A stretch of DNA of 64,000 bases from Auriscalpium vulgare (lineage: Eukaryota; Basidiomycota; Agaricomycetes; Russulales; Auriscalpiaceae). A program made the translations under genes and the position numbers. A model generated the notes under the pieces. The model did no database searches. It saw only the letters and a list, made by a program, of their open reading frames with translations, and was not told the origin of the DNA. Positions 31,620 to 42,938 of this stretch are shown here, in pieces (within the stretch, counting starts at the first letter, position 1; each line of letters opens with the position of its first letter). The stretch covers positions 159,496 to 223,495 of the forward strand of contig JAHBBC010000042.1 of assembly GCA_019915015.1 (NCBI GenBank). Reading direction: 5' to 3'.

Positions 31620-32345
31620 ATATTCACCGGCGCCGGCGTGGGCAGCACAAGCCTCGGCCCCGTCGCCGCAGGCTGGATCGAAGCCAACCCGCACCTCCAG
31701 TGGCTCCACCTTATGTGTGTCGCGCCCTTCTTCTCCCCGTGTGCTCGCTCACCCTCGTGCGCAGCGTCACGGCACTCTGCCTTGTGCTGCTTGTGCTCTT
31801 CATGCGCGAGACCCGCACGAGCGTCATCCTCACCCGCCGCGCGAAGAAGCTCAGGGCCGAGACGGGCGACTACCGCTACGGCTCGGTCGCCGAGGTCGAG
31901 CTGCTTAGCCTCAAGACGCTGCTCATCATCTCGTGCACCAAGCGGCCCAAGCCGCTGCGTGAGTGGCATCACCTCCACGCGCGCCCGCGCTAACCTTGAC
32001 CAAAGGACTCCTCTTGACGGAGCCCGTCGTCGCGAGCTTTAGCGTTTGTTCTGTCATCCCCTTTACGTGTATTTCTCTTACCATTCTCTCAGTTGTGGAT
32101 CGGTTTCGCGTGGGGCATCCTGTACTGCATGGTCGAGTACGTACCCGTCTCTCCCGCGCCCTCGTCTGCTCAACTCCCCCGGCAGATACATTCCGCAACG
32201 TCCACCACTTTTGCGTGGCTGAAAATGGCACGATTTTCATCACGCTTGTGTCTGTCCCTTTTTCCTGCGCACACCATCCGCACGCGCTCACCGCCACGCA
32301 GCATCGGCAGCCTCCTGAGCTTCACGACAAATTTCCGCCAGGAGC
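31620..32345 (+). pseudogene. MFS multidrug/polyamine transporter fragment
   Basis: Pieces in different frames: FTGAGVGSTSLGPVAAGWIE (about 31624-31683), LHLMCVAPFF, then FMRETRTSVILTRRAKKLRA, ETGDYRYGSVAEVELLSLKT, LLTEPVVASFS (about 32012), VWIGFAWGILYCMVE (about 32094) and IGSLLSFTTNFRQE (about 32302). This order matches the central part of fungal DHA1-type (TPO/FLR1-like) transporters, including the conserved RETR cytoplasmic loop. At least one frameshift (about 31700), and both protein ends missing. It lies wholly within the 2.1-kb TIR element, so it is probably a captured fragment. Confidence 0.7.
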
Positions 32346-32821
32346 GGCTCTACCAGTGCGTCGCACGCATGCGATGCCCGCCGCATACTACTGATGCGAC
32401 ACATGCGGTGCCGATGACGCCGACGGAGAGGACAGCCGACAACGAGGTGCCAACACCCGCGATGCCGACGACACCAACGAAGAGGATGGGCGCACGAATA
32501 CAAGGCTATCGCTGACCCCGTCGACGAAAAGAACAGGCGCGTGAAGACGATGCGGCCTGCCCTGCGCAGGGCAGGCGGGGGCCCGGCGGCCCGCCGGACC
32601 AAGCGCAGGAGGCACGCGTGCACCTGTACATACCCGACTCGGGCTCCCTCATGTCGTATGCCATATCCTGTAATGCCCCGCAACACCGTGTATTATTATT
32701 TTCAGCAATATATTCGTTTGTTTCTGGATTATAGAGCTGCTGCGAGCCGCGGGGGAGGGGCCGCCGGGCGGCGCCGGCCCTTGCCGAGCCCGATATATGC
32801 ATCTGATGTACTTAAGAAGGT

Positions 32822-32843
32822 CAGACATTCCGAAGAATGTCTG
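32822..32843. repeat. Perfect short inverted repeat
   Basis: Arms CAGACATTC and GAATGTCTG around a CGAA loop, near the right end of the 2.1-kb TIR element. Confidence 0.6.
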
Positions 32844-32938
32844 GAACATGTCAGATGCCGATGTACGTCGTATATACTTGGGATGTATGCTATATCTTAC
32901 GGACATCCGAAGCTGACATTAGACCCCAAAGTCCGGTG

Positions 32939-32941
32939 TAA
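32939..32941. repeat. 3-bp target-site duplication TAA, right copy
   Basis: TAA follows the right TIR of the 2.1-kb element. Confidence 0.7.
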
Positions 32942-33349
32942 GCTTATGTTTTCGATAATATGCGCGCAACGGACGCTTCTAAGATGTTGACACGATTTCT
33001 TGAATGGTACGTGGCCCGTGCGCGAGAAAATGCTGACTCCTGAGGAGGAGAAAGACAGCGGCTGTCTGGATGCGGACTCGCTTGGGACGGCGCCGCAGCC
33101 CCCTCCCGGCCCTCCGACCTCGACAAGTTGAAAGATGCCCTCTGGGCTCGACAGGCACCGCGCCCTGTGAGACGCGCTGACTAGCTAGACTTGGTCGACT
33201 TGTAGACTCGACGTCGATTCCTGGTAAAGGCAGCGGTATGTTTCATCGTTCACAACTCACCAGCCCCCTCTGATTACCACTTATTATACCGCCCAGATCC
33301 CGTCCTTTCCCCTCTACCGGATTGATTCATCCCATATCACAGCGTTGAG
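32942..33349. other. Intergenic, promoter of the F-box gene at 33350
   Basis: No coding signal seen. The stretch before 33350 is pyrimidine-rich with a TTATTATACC element near 33280, a possible TATA region about 65 nt upstream of the ATG. Confidence 0.35.
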
Positions 33350-35243
33350 ATGGCCCAGGCACAGTTCGAGAGACTTGGTGTGGTGGTTATGGCGCGGAAC
33401 GTCGAGGTACGCCCCTTTCTTCCTGTACGTTTTTTTCCGCTGAAATTCACGCCATCTCTAGCACGACTCACCGCTCATCAAGGCAACCATGGACGCCCTT
33501 GACGACGTGTCGCTCGCGGATCCCAATATGCCAGGCCCAGCAGTCGACGCCCAGTCGGAGGAACTGGTCGTCACTGCGCGTGGAGAGAGCATCATTGACA
33601 TGGAGACCACACCGACTGGCGTTGCGCGAGCTTCAGCAGACAGCGCCGTACGTCGGTTTCATTTGGCTCCTAACAGCCTATTCGTGCGGCTCCCTGAACT
33701 GCTCTTGTTACAGGATATGTCCGCAACGTCGCTGGAAGCGCAGCAGCAATACAACGCCAGCCTTCCCGTCTCTCGCCTACCGCCAGAGATTTTCACCCAG
33801 ATTTTCATCGACCTCGCCTCCATCGACCCGCCTCTGCCATGCAATAGTACAGAACCATGTGCTAGGATCGGATGGATCGTGATCACCCATGTATGCAAGC
33901 GCTGGCGTCACATCGCTCTCCACGATCCCATCATATGGGCATCCAACATCTCCGTGCCATCTGTGCTCGGACCACGCTGGGCGACCACATTCCTCTCGCG
34001 TGCTCAAAACTGCCCTCTTACCATCCAGACTCCCATCCTGCAGCAAGTAACATTAGCAGGTCGTCCTGAAATCGATCTCATCCTTGCGAACCTCGAGCGC
34101 ACGAGCGTCATGCGCCTACACACTCAGGAGTACTTCATGGCCACAGCGCTTCCTACCCCCGTACCGCACCTCCACACTCTCGATCTGACCTTCCTCGACG
34201 AGCGCATTCCATTCTACCTGCACCCAGACCCCGTCCCCGTGCTCGACAGCTTCGCAGCAGCCGCGGCGCACGCACCGGCGCTGCGGCACCTGCATGTGCA
34301 CACCCGCGTGCCACTGACTTGGACATCCCCGCTGCTCGCGTGCCTCGTGTCACTGGACGTCGCGCAGCCCGCGCGGGAAGTCAATTCTCGGGAACTGGTG
34401 GAAATGCTCGACGCGCTGAAGCGCATTCCCATGCTGGAACGGCTTGCATTGGGCTTCACCCTCGACTCCAATGTCGCGATCGTTTCAGACATGTCGCCAA
34501 CCGTCGGCCTAACGAAGCTCCGCGAATTTCATTTGCACACAAGCACCCGCGACGCGTTCTGCCTCCTCAAGCACCTCTCTTTCCCTGCGGACGTCCGCAT
34601 CCGTTATTTGCTCAAACTCGGCTGGGAGTATATGTCAGATGCCGAGGTGCTCCTCCGTGCCATCGTTACATGCATCGACGCGCGTGCCACCCCCATCACG
34701 CATATCAAAATTGTACAAACTGCGCCACTCGGCGTGCAAATGACTGCGTTGCGTGCCGGTAATACCCACGACCAACCGGCCGTGATTTCCCAGACAACGG
34801 GCATGGTCAATGTTGTCCAGGCTGTGCTCAATGTCTTCGCATCGGAGCATCTGCAGGAGCTGCATGTAGGCCTTCTAGATGACACCCACTCTCCCCGCGG
34901 TCTACAGCACTGTGCACCCGGCCGCGACCTGAGGCGCATCGTGGTCCATGGCGAAGGATTTTACTGGCTTGGTTTGTCTTCACAAAAGTCTTTTTCGGCA
35001 GGTCTTCCCGCGCTCGAGTCGCTCGTCATCGTGGGCGCGACGTTGATGGAGTACTCAAGGGGCGTGCGCGTGGGTTTTTCTGACGGCATAGCGACTCTTA
35101 GACTCTCGAGCCTCCTGCCAGAGGTCGGGCCAGCGTTGAAGGAGCTGGATTTGGTGGGATGCTGCACGGACTGGAAGTTTGTGTGCAGCTTGCGGGAGAA
35201 GATGCCGGGGCTAGTGATTAGGTTCCGGTGCGAGGTGGTGTGA
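33350..35243 (+). CDS. F-box domain protein with leucine-rich C-terminus
   Basis: Exons 33350-33406 (MAQAQFERLGVVVMARNVE), 33462-33647 and 33714-35243. The 55-nt first intron is clear; the 66-nt second (33648-33713) keeps frame whether or not it is removed, but has good GTACGT...TTACAG ends. The F-box lies at about residues 95-150: ASLPVSRLPPEIFTQIFIDL, then ITHVCKRWRHIALHDPIIWA. This is the common agaricomycete form with the VCkrWR..A...P.LW core. The remaining ~430 residues are LRR-like. Family knowledge: presumed SCF substrate receptor; target unknown. It belongs to a different F-box subgroup from the genes at 759, 3891 and 35480. TGA at 35241-35243. Intact. Confidence 0.85.
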
Positions 35244-35479
35244 TTGTGATCACTTGCATGTGTGGTATCTTGGACACGGAGAGTGTTCTGTCGCGGACTA
35301 CAAGCAAGCATGGGTGACCGAGCCATCTACACGCAGGATGATGCATCTACAGCCAGGCTGCACGGTGCACCCCGTCGCCCACAACACTATGCAAGTCGAA
35401 ATGGAGCAAAGCTGAGTGCTTAGCTCTCAACGCGCCATACACCGACCGCGCGTCAGCATTGGGCAAGTCGACGAAGTCG

Positions 35480-36724
35480 TTACACCAATATATTACCAGC
35501 TAGCATTGAGTCGCAGCTCGTGTTGCATCCCTGCGACAGCGACCGTAGTACTATAAGTTCTACGACGATTTCATATCCAGTCGACATCAACATCCCGCTA
35601 TGAAGAATCCGTTCAGCGCAACGCAGACAACGCACAAACTGAACACCAACCTCGTACGACCTCCGACCCGCAAACGTTACAATTTCGATACCACGGTCGC
35701 CGCACACCTCGTCAAATTCTGCACGCAGGCCGTCCGGCATCCCATCAGGCATGGTGAAGCGCCGCAAAGCGGATGCCTTGTCCAGCATATCCAGCATGTG
35801 CGGAGTCGTCCTGTTCAGATACCCGGGCTGCAATTCGCTGTACGCCGCGCCGTGATACACCAAGTTGCACAAGCTCCCCGGGAGCACGATCGCGCGCTGG
35901 GGCAGGTCGGTGAGTACCAGGGTGTGGAGCTGCGTGAGCTGGTCCAGGGCGTCCTGCGTCGGGATGCACCCAAAGACGCCCAGGAAACGGAGCTGCGGCA
36001 GCACCCCGGAAGCGAGCAACATATTGACCCAAAATTCGGCCCGCCAGAGCGGGAGCTGCATTTCGAGCTCGCGTAGCCCTGAAAGGTCGCCATCCGATGT
36101 GAATTTCCACGGCACTCCGTCGGTGTCAACCGATAGCGACCGCACGTTGGAGGGCACAGATACCAGTATCGGGTTGTGCAAACCGTACTCCCATAGTCCA
36201 TCGCCGTAGAGGCCTCCGATCTTGAGCGTGTGCACACTCGGCCAGATTGATGTGATGCGATTTGCGATGGAGATATCGGCAAAAAGAGTGAAGAAGACGG
36301 GGGAAACTGGGAGGGCGCGCAGTTGGTCTTCGAGTGTGGGTGTGAAGGTCGATGAGGGACCGGAACAGTTCAAAGAGATGTGCTGGACGTCGGCGCAGAG
36401 ACCAAGTAGTGCGAGCGATTCGGCGGCGTCGCTAGGATCATTTGACTCGGAGTCTATGTCAATATGAATGGAGCGCACAAAGGAAGCGAGGTGTGGACTC
36501 GCGCGGAGGGTGAGGAGGAGAGGCTCAACGAGGAGCGTGGATGTGAGGGTGGGACCGATGGTGTTGGGGACGCGCCGGAACAGCAGGCGCTGTGCGACAG
36601 GTGTCCAGGCCTTGCAGACAAGAGCACATGCGCGAAGTGTCTGGTAGTCAACAACCGAGCGCTGTGACGCCCTGTACACCCAATCGATCACAATGAGTTG
36701 CGTGACGAGAGGAATCACAGACAT
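35480..36724 (-). CDS. F-box-like domain protein, relative of 759 and 3891
   Basis: I chose the ATG at 36722-36724 (MSVIPLVTQLIVIDWVYRAS), which matches the start of the tandem pair; the frame is open further upstream to 37015. The F-box-like region continues CALVCKAWTPVAQRLLFRRV. The middle and C-terminal parts are leucine-rich (GLRELEMQLPLW, GVLPQLRFLGVFG, LTQLHTLVLTDLPQRAIVLP), with clear correspondence to the tandem pair. The protein of about 414 residues has a C-terminal extension of some 40 residues beyond the VGVQFVR end homologous to the pair. It is convergent with the F-box gene at 33350. Single exon as read, no disruption seen. Confidence 0.8.
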   Translation of the reverse strand: MSVIPLVTQLIVIDWVYRASQRSVVDYQTLRACALVCKAWTPVAQRLLFRRVPNTIGPTLTSTLLVEPLLLTLRASPHLASFVRSIHIDIDSESNDPSDAAESLALLGLCADVQHISLNCSGPSSTFTPTLEDQLRALPVSPVFFTLFADISIANRITSIWPSVHTLKIGGLYGDGLWEYGLHNPILVSVPSNVRSLSVDTDGVPWKFTSDGDLSGLRELEMQLPLWRAEFWVNMLLASGVLPQLRFLGVFGCIPTQDALDQLTQLHTLVLTDLPQRAIVLPGSLCNLVYHGAAYSELQPGYLNRTTPHMLDMLDKASALRRFTMPDGMPDGLRAEFDEVCGDRGIEIVTFAGRRSYEVGVQFVRCLRCAERILHSGMLMSTGYEIVVELIVLRSLSQGCNTSCDSMLAGNILV

Positions 36725-37291
36725 GCTACGGGAGAATGAGTATGTCTTGCGTATGTCTCCGATGGAAACGAGGGTAGAACGGCGCACTTGCAGTTGGCCA
36801 CTTACAACTGTTGGCATGAACCGCGATCGCCTCTTGTAAAGACAGCCCTTGCGGTGAAGTATTGCGTATTGAAGTTGGTCTGGATGAAACGGAGCCCTCG
36901 ATGAGACTGATAGAAGAAGTACAGACTGCAAGTCCCGTACAACAGTCCTTACGTAAAGGTCTCGTGCGCGGTATTCGGAACCGCCGCCCAACGGATACAA
37001 CTTGTTACACAACAAGCCCTTCCGAGGACAGCAACGGCTTAGGATTCAGTTTTAATCAATATGCATAGTTGAACGAGGGTGCGGTCCGTCAGCACATGCC
37101 AAAACCGCGCTGCTAAGCTCAATGCGCATAATCTCTCCTGTCAGCAGGCGTGCTACTTACACGATGACATCTCCGAATCTGCAGCCTAGTTGGCCACCAA
37201 ATTGCGCAAGACAGACTGGCGCAACGCAAATGCTTGCGTGCTTAGCTCGCAAAACACCCTACACCTCCTCCTTCCCAGAGGAACTTGCCTT
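36725..37291. other. No supported gene
   Basis: Upstream of the F-box gene on the minus strand and downstream of the membrane-protein gene. A GTATGTC splice-like site near 36750 suggests a 5' UTR intron for the F-box gene. Nothing else identified. Confidence 0.35.
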
Positions 37292-37971
37292 CACATCGGT
37301 GTCCGTCGACTGAACCAACCGCGCGTCAGCATTGGGCAGAAAAAGCTATGAGAAAGAAGACGCACGGGCAACGGCGGGGGCATCGACACGGGCAAAATCG
37401 CTGGCCCCTCTGCGGGAGCAGGGGCCTGCTGAGACCACTGGGCAAACGGATCCCAGATATACTCTGCGAACCGTCAGCTGCCATTGCAACCCCGAGCGCG
37501 CCGACAAATACGCACGGTATATCCCAGGGGCAAGGTTGTCGAGGATGAGCGCGATTGCGACGAGGATGTGGAGCGCAACGATGACCGCGCAGGCCGTTGG
37601 GAAGGGCCCATCTGTGAGAATGACGCGCCGTCAGCAATGGCGCAGCCGAGACGGACAGGGGACGCAGGAGTGCACTGACACTGCGGGTATAGAGCCATTG
37701 TGGTGTAGACGCACACGCTCGCCACGCACGTCGCGCCGAGCCACCGCAGCGCAAACTTAGGCACCAGCGGCGGGGTGCCGCGGCACACGGTCCAGGGCGC
37801 GACGAGCAGCAGCGCGAGCGAGCTGAGCGCAGCGCCGACGAGGAGGAGCGGTGTGTGCTGTGTCCATGCGAGGATGCAGAAGGCGGAGGGTGTGCCGAAG
37901 ACGAAGGCAGGGCTCAGGGCGGTGATGCATTTGCGGGTGGGGACGCTGCTTATGTTGAGGAGTATGGCCAT
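37292..37971 (-). CDS. Small multi-pass membrane protein, unknown function
   Basis: ATG at 37969-37971. Three exons give a continuous frame of about 185 residues: exon 1 ends ...VYTTMALYPQ, exon 2 gives YGPFPTACAVIVALHILVAI and ALILDNLAPGIY, exon 3 starts YIWDPFAQWSQQ and ends at TGA 37292-37294. Hydrophobic segments: FVFGTPSAFCILAW, LLLVGAALSSLALLLVAPW, LGATCVASVCVYTTMALY, and TACAVIVALHILVAIALIL, so about four membrane spans, then a Pro-rich cytosolic or luminal tail. I do not recognise the family; similar small membrane proteins are common orphan families in agaricomycetes. Introns are about 65 and 54 nt with good signals. Confidence 0.6.
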
Positions 37972-38525
37972 CTTGCGGTCAGGGGCGCTGCGCGAGGGGC
38001 CATGCTATATGAGACTGCCAGTGGGGAGTCGCTCCTGTTGGTGGGAGGCACGTGGTGTGCGATCACAGGGCATTTATGCGCAGTGCCGCGTCGCGGAGGC
38101 TATGAGATTTCCTGGGCCGGCGGGTGCAGCGTGTCGTCTTCAAGAGCCCCTGCGCAATTTGCAATCGAAGTGCATCCGAAGCGTAGGATCCTGAGAGGTC
38201 GGCGGGGCCGCGTTGCTCCTCAGCGCTCAGCTCGAGAGGGGCGAGTTGCAGCGTGCCCGGGGAATCCGATCGTCGTTGAGGAGGGTGGACGTGTGGAGAA
38301 TGAGCAAGAGATTTATCTGCTTTGAAGCGCGCGGACGTATTCTAGGTGTGCGCAAATGCTGGGGAGGGAGGAGATGAGCTAGTGCGATGACGGATCGGCT
38401 TCGCCACGGGTGAACAATTGCACGCGAATTTTCGTCGGTGACGGGGCCAGCGTGTGGGCTCTTCAGACGCGTGGAAAATGCCCTCGCAGGGATGGGTTGG
38501 TTTGAAGCCGCTGCGCAGGTCGCCT
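37972..38525. other. No supported gene
   Basis: GC-rich, with open frames on both strands but no domain, intron pattern or repeat that I can recognise. Confidence 0.3.
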
Positions 38526-38539
38526 AGTGAAGTCCTGGC

Positions 38540-38705
38540 TGCCCTGTTCGAAGTGTCAGGAAACTAGTGAAGGCGCGATAGCGAGCACAACGCACCGAGC
38601 TCGTGCAACCAAACCTCAAGCGGTCAATCATGATCCACCCCATGTTTCGAAGATAAAACTTCCGGTTGAGCCGAAAAGGCTGGGCTTTGATCGAGGACGT
38701 AGACC
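38540..38705. repeat. Dispersed diverged repeat (partner near 52725-52890)
   Basis: The sequence from tgttcgaagtgtcaggaaac through aaaggctgggctttg recurs with substitutions at about 52727-52890 (tgttcgaaggtcaggaaact ... agaggctgggcttggg). Minus-strand frames in both encode a similar SFLT-containing peptide. It probably belongs to the surrounding region duplicated together with the membrane-protein family. Confidence 0.6.
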
Positions 38706-39383
38706 GCCATGGTCGCATCGCTACAGCTTAGTGGTGGTACGTCTGCTGCTGGATTATATGATCAGGACATGACGGCAGGAGTGAAACAAACGCCGGCTTA
38801 CCATCCCGACGGGTGTTAAATGCAGTATCTTGCGACGGGTCGGTCAACAGGCAGCAAACTTGCGCGATAAATATCTGCACGGACGCGCGATTAGCGATGG
38901 TGCAGCCGCACAAATCACGAAGACACACCTTGAAAACCTGCTCCGTGCTCATTCGAGGGAGACGCGGTTGCCTCAAAGGACTGAGCGGTACACCCACTCG
39001 ACCAAAAGGAGCTGGATATCGACAGAGAGACTGCAGTGAAAAGGGCAATATGAGGCGACATGCAGCGTCGAGGCAGAGAGTGAGGTGCGTACCGTGGGTC
39101 ATACGTCGCGATGATGTTTGGACGAGTGTGGAAGATACAGTGGCAGGTCCGGGTGAGGAGATCCTGGTGCTCAGTCGCGCGCGGCATGGGGAGACGCTGC
39201 AGCATGCTGCGGTCGCAAGAAAAGGACCAGCGAACTCGAGACGTGGGAGAAACTTCGGCGGGTCGCCGCTCCCGGCCCGGCCGGCATGTTGGCCGCTTGA
39301 CGGTCCGCCGCTTTCAAAACCACCACCACCACCGTGTAAACTCAGCTTGTACTCCCTCGAGCGCACTCGGTCAACTCTGCACG

Positions 39384-41353
39384 ATGGAAACCGAAGCAAA
39401 AAAGCTACCATCAGACCGGCACACTGCCGCGGCTGCCAACTCGTGCGTCCTGCTGAAGAGGGCCGAGTCTCTCTTTGCCAGGATCGACGTTGCTTTTGAA
39501 GAACTCACCATTCCTCCCGAAGAACGAGACGCCGCTTATGGCGAGCTCGATGCTGCTCTCGACGAGCTTACCATCGCCAATGTAGAACTCACTGCTGCTC
39601 TTCAACCTCTTCCCCGTCCGACGCTGGAGCTCGTCCTCAACCATAGCGTGCCCATCGTATCCTGCTCACTCCTCGGGCGTCTCCACACACCGGAGGCTCT
39701 CGCTGTACTCTTTGGTCGTGCTCTCTTCCACGCCGCCGTACTGGTCTGGATATGCACCTGCCGTGAATGTGGCGAGGAGTCAGCTCACAAGCTCCTGCTC
39801 ATGCAATTCATTGAGTTCGTCTGCGCGGCCGTCGGCGTGGGTGTCTTCTCTGTGGAATATCCTCTTCGTAAGCTGCTGCTCGCTCGCTATCATTGTGTTT
39901 TCAGCTTATACGGAGACAGATGGTGCTGCGGCAGCGACGGGCCTCGGCGGACTTGCAATCGGGCTGGTCTGCCTCGTCATTGCGTTTGTTGTCCGGTACT
40001 TCCTGCCCCCCGATGCGCACGGTAAGTATCATCGGCGTCTTCCTAGCAGCCTCTTACAACGCGCGCAGACTACATTCGCACTGCCTTACGCAGACATGCC
40101 ACGGATGCATCCGCGCAACAACTCCCACCAGGCCGCCACCGGTCGCCCGACGCCTTCCACACATCTATCCGGACCCATTTCTCTCATACGATAGTCCGCT
40201 CCAGACACACTGTTTATCTAGCCCGCGACCCGCGTGATGGGCCGCTTCGGACGATATGGGACGCGCTTACCGAACTCCTCGCGCTCGCCCTGTATCTCAA
40301 CGCGCCCGTCGTCACATGTTACGTCGGGTTCTTCTGGCCCATCAGCGGCTCACCCGTCGTCTCTGCGCTCTCTGCGCTTGTTCTCTCAGAGGTTATCGTG
40401 CCTCGCATCTATGACTGGCGCACATCGGGCGAGGAGATACTCCTGCTCGCGGTCATGACTGTCTTCGTGTTAGTCGTCAGGAGCATAGTGTATTTTATCT
40501 GTAAGCACGCTCTACTTGCTCACCGTGCGGATTAAGTTCTCGTCGACTGAGCGGGTGTGGACAGGTGACGCTGGGGTAACATGGCATCTGCCTACTGCTG
40601 CTGGCTTCGAAATAGCCGCGGTTCTCAGCATGCGCATCCTCGAATGTCATATCCAGGGGGAGAAGAGACCCCGGTGGCTCGCGTTCACCTCTATGTTCGG
40701 ATTAATCGTTGGGAGCGCAATGTATATCCTCTGTAAGCTCACTCATCTTGATCATCTTGAAGCTCTCGTCGATGAAGCAAGTGTGAACAGACGACGCTGG
40801 GACAACATGGGATGTTCCTACTCTTGCAAGCTTTGTGATGGGCGCGGTCCTCGGCATGCGCATCCTGACATGGCGCACGTCGGTGGTGGAACTCGCGGTC
40901 GCCGCTGTGCCGGGATTTATCGTCTCCGGGTGCATATTGTATGCCATAGGTGAGCTCGCTACTATTTCTCACCGCGTCGACCAAGCCCTCGTCGACTGAG
41001 CGAGGCTGAATAGATGGCGATGATACAACGTGGGATACAAGCCTCGCGATAGGCGGGTATTTCGGCATGCGCATTCTTGAATGGATGTCGTCGGGGGTGC
41101 CGGTGAAGCTCGCGGTCGCCACGGCACTCGAGTTAATCGTCGTCGGAAGCCTGCTTTATGTCCTCGGTAAGCTCGCTCGCTCACTGAGTTGGTCGAGTTT
41201 TCGTCGACTGAGCAAGTGCGGACAGATTCGGACGCAGACGACGCAGGGGCAACACGGGATGTTTCTACTGCTTCAGGCTTCGTAATAGGCCTAGGCCTCA
41301 GCATACAATACTCTAGGCTCTGTACTGCCGCCCTCAGTGGGAATCCGTCATGA
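39384..41353 (+). CDS. Multi-pass membrane protein with four tandemly repeated exons (family member 1)
   Basis: ATG at 39384; exons 39384-39867, 39920-40021, 40069-40500, 40565-40732, 40791-40949, 41014-41166, 41226-41353, all joined by phase-1 introns of 47-64 nt; 541 residues. N-terminal region: soluble, helical, with a paired LxxAESLFARIDVAFEELT pattern. Then membrane-like segments: SVPIVSCSLLGRL, GRALFHAAVLVWICTC, TGLGGLAIGLVCLVIAFVVR, LALYLNAPVVTCYVGFFW and VVSALSALVLSEVIV. The last four exons each encode a similar two-span module (GxTWD...GF..G..L.MRIL... then LAV....IV.G..LY). Paralogues lie at 42939-44122 and 55240-56599, but only this member has the repeated exons. Family unknown. 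Confidence 0.75.
40565..41353 (+). repeat. Tandem array of four homologous exon-intron units
   Basis: Four exons (168, 159, 153 and 128 nt) start with an Asp-rich DDAGxTWD-type segment and share a GMRIL core. The intervening introns also match each other (gtaagctcgctc... gtcgactgagc ... gacag), which shows that exon plus intron was the duplicated unit. The array begins after the intron at 40501-40564. Confidence 0.85.
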
Positions 41354-42938
41354 AAAAGTCTACCCCGCGCATGGCAGGCCAATCGCGCGTCGACCAAACA
41401 GTGAAAATCAGCCGCGATGTTTTGCAGAGAAACTCTCGTTTGTATTTTATCCTAGTAGGATCGTTCGTCCGTGTAGTGTTTCCCGCCACCTTGCAATGTC
41501 ATTTTCAATCGGACTAAAGCAATGAGACAATCATGCGTGTGTGTATGCACCAGTGGGACGCCAAGCATATGACTGCACGGGGTGTATGCGTCCCGATGCT
41601 AACGTGAGGTTCATTTATTCGCGCGAGTGGCGTCTTGTGCGTCCAGCATACGTATCTAAAGAAACTCTATGGAACTTGGCGGCATTACCCTCCTTGCCCG
41701 TCTTGCAGATCGCCTGGACCGCTCAATCTGCAGTCGCAAGTGTCAGTAACTACGCATTCAGCGAGTCCACACCAGCAATGACGCACCCGATTTCTCCGAG
41801 GGCGAGCCGAAGACAAAAGCCAAGGACGAGGCGCCACCTGCAGCACGACTATCAGCGGCGGGCGCGAGCGAGAGGTAAAGTACAGACATTGGCCGGTCGC
41901 CGGGGAGACACCGGGCCTGTCTTTGGTGCACATCAGACGCACGAACGCTCCGTCGCACGCGCAGGCACCCCAGCATCGGAAGGCATGCGCCGGGATGCAC
42001 GAACATGCTAGACGACGGCCAGGGTCGCGCTCCATTCGTATGCCCCAAGAGCTGCGTTTGCATTCGGATGGGAGTCCGGTTCCGGGCAGCCAACACTGCT
42101 ATCATACTCACAGGACTAGAAATTGCTCTGGATCAGCACCGAGAAAGGTGGGGCGCGCATGACAGTGGGATGAGGCGCATCGCGGGCGACATCTGCGAGA
42201 CCCTGATGTGAGCAGAAGTCGGTCAAGAGCTGAAGGCCGCAAAGCCTGAGTCCAACCGGATGCGCGTGGCATGCGCGAAGCTCGCAGTAGCAGGCGGATG
42301 CGGCGAGGAGAGACGGTGGCGTGGTGGCGGCGACGAGGACGTCGAAGAGGCGGGCGCACTCGTTGAAGAGCGCGAGGCAGGTGGGTTGAGTCGCCGTTGG
42401 CAATGATTGAGGCGCGCTGCTTGTTGGACGGTGCGCTGTCCGCATCGTGGCATCGGAACGGCTTCTGCCGCACACAATATCTCGGGCAGCTGACCTGAGC
42501 AGAGTGTCTGCAGTGAATAGTGATCGCCGAGCTCGTCTTTGACGCCCCAGGAAGCAGCCTATCATCGAGCCCTGTACATCGCCGCGCACATACCCCGAAG
42601 CAAGCCATACGAGCGCATTGCCATTCATAAGTACTCTCCAGATTGCTTCCTGACTGAATTATAATAATCTGTTGCGAACGAGAGTACATACAAGGAAGCG
42701 GGGAAGGTAAACGGGCGATTCAGGGACTTTCTCCTTTGCAAAACATCTCAGCCGAGTATCACTGTTTGTTTGACGCATGACCACCTGCTACACACGGGTT
42801 AGTTACTGTTCGCCGCAGATCCCAATAGAGGACGTACATGTGCAAGTGGTCAGTGACTAGAACCCATATGGGGCATTCACTCCTATCGCATTGGCTATGA
42901 GGATCCCCGCTGCTACAGCGCCATCTGTCCCCAGACGC
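41354..42938. other. Gene remnants shared with 52.6-53.3 kb; no intact gene
   Basis: At about 41850-42075 the minus strand encodes a fragment (VRASDVHQ, then SVLYLSLAPAADSRAAGG) matching one at 53000-53180 (CASDVRRG, then TLSLIPCSVAPAAECHLAG). A minus-strand frame at 42116-42628 is open for 170 residues but shows no domain. Both look like decayed parts of a block that was copied along with the membrane-protein family. Confidence 0.4.

Larger units (their letters stand above)
30805..32938. mobile_element. 2.1-kb non-autonomous TIR element with MFS fragment
   Basis: Perfect 20-bp terminal inverted repeats, CACCGGACTTTGGGGTCTAA at 30805-30824 and its exact complement at 32919-32938, are flanked by TAA on both sides. 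Beyond 20 bp the ends diverge, although a TTATATCTG/ATATAGC-like similarity continues weakly. A 3-bp TWA-type duplication suggests PIF/Harbinger; CAC termini with 3-bp duplications would also fit CACTA-type elements. No transposase is present. The interior holds a broken MFS transporter segment (31620-32345) and otherwise unassigned sequence. Confidence 0.75.

Noticed and set aside
32820..32845. Heat-shock element at the TTCCGAAGAAT palindrome
   Set aside because: Spacing of the TTC and GAA units is not the 5-bp periodicity of a heat-shock element, and it lies inside a transposon end.
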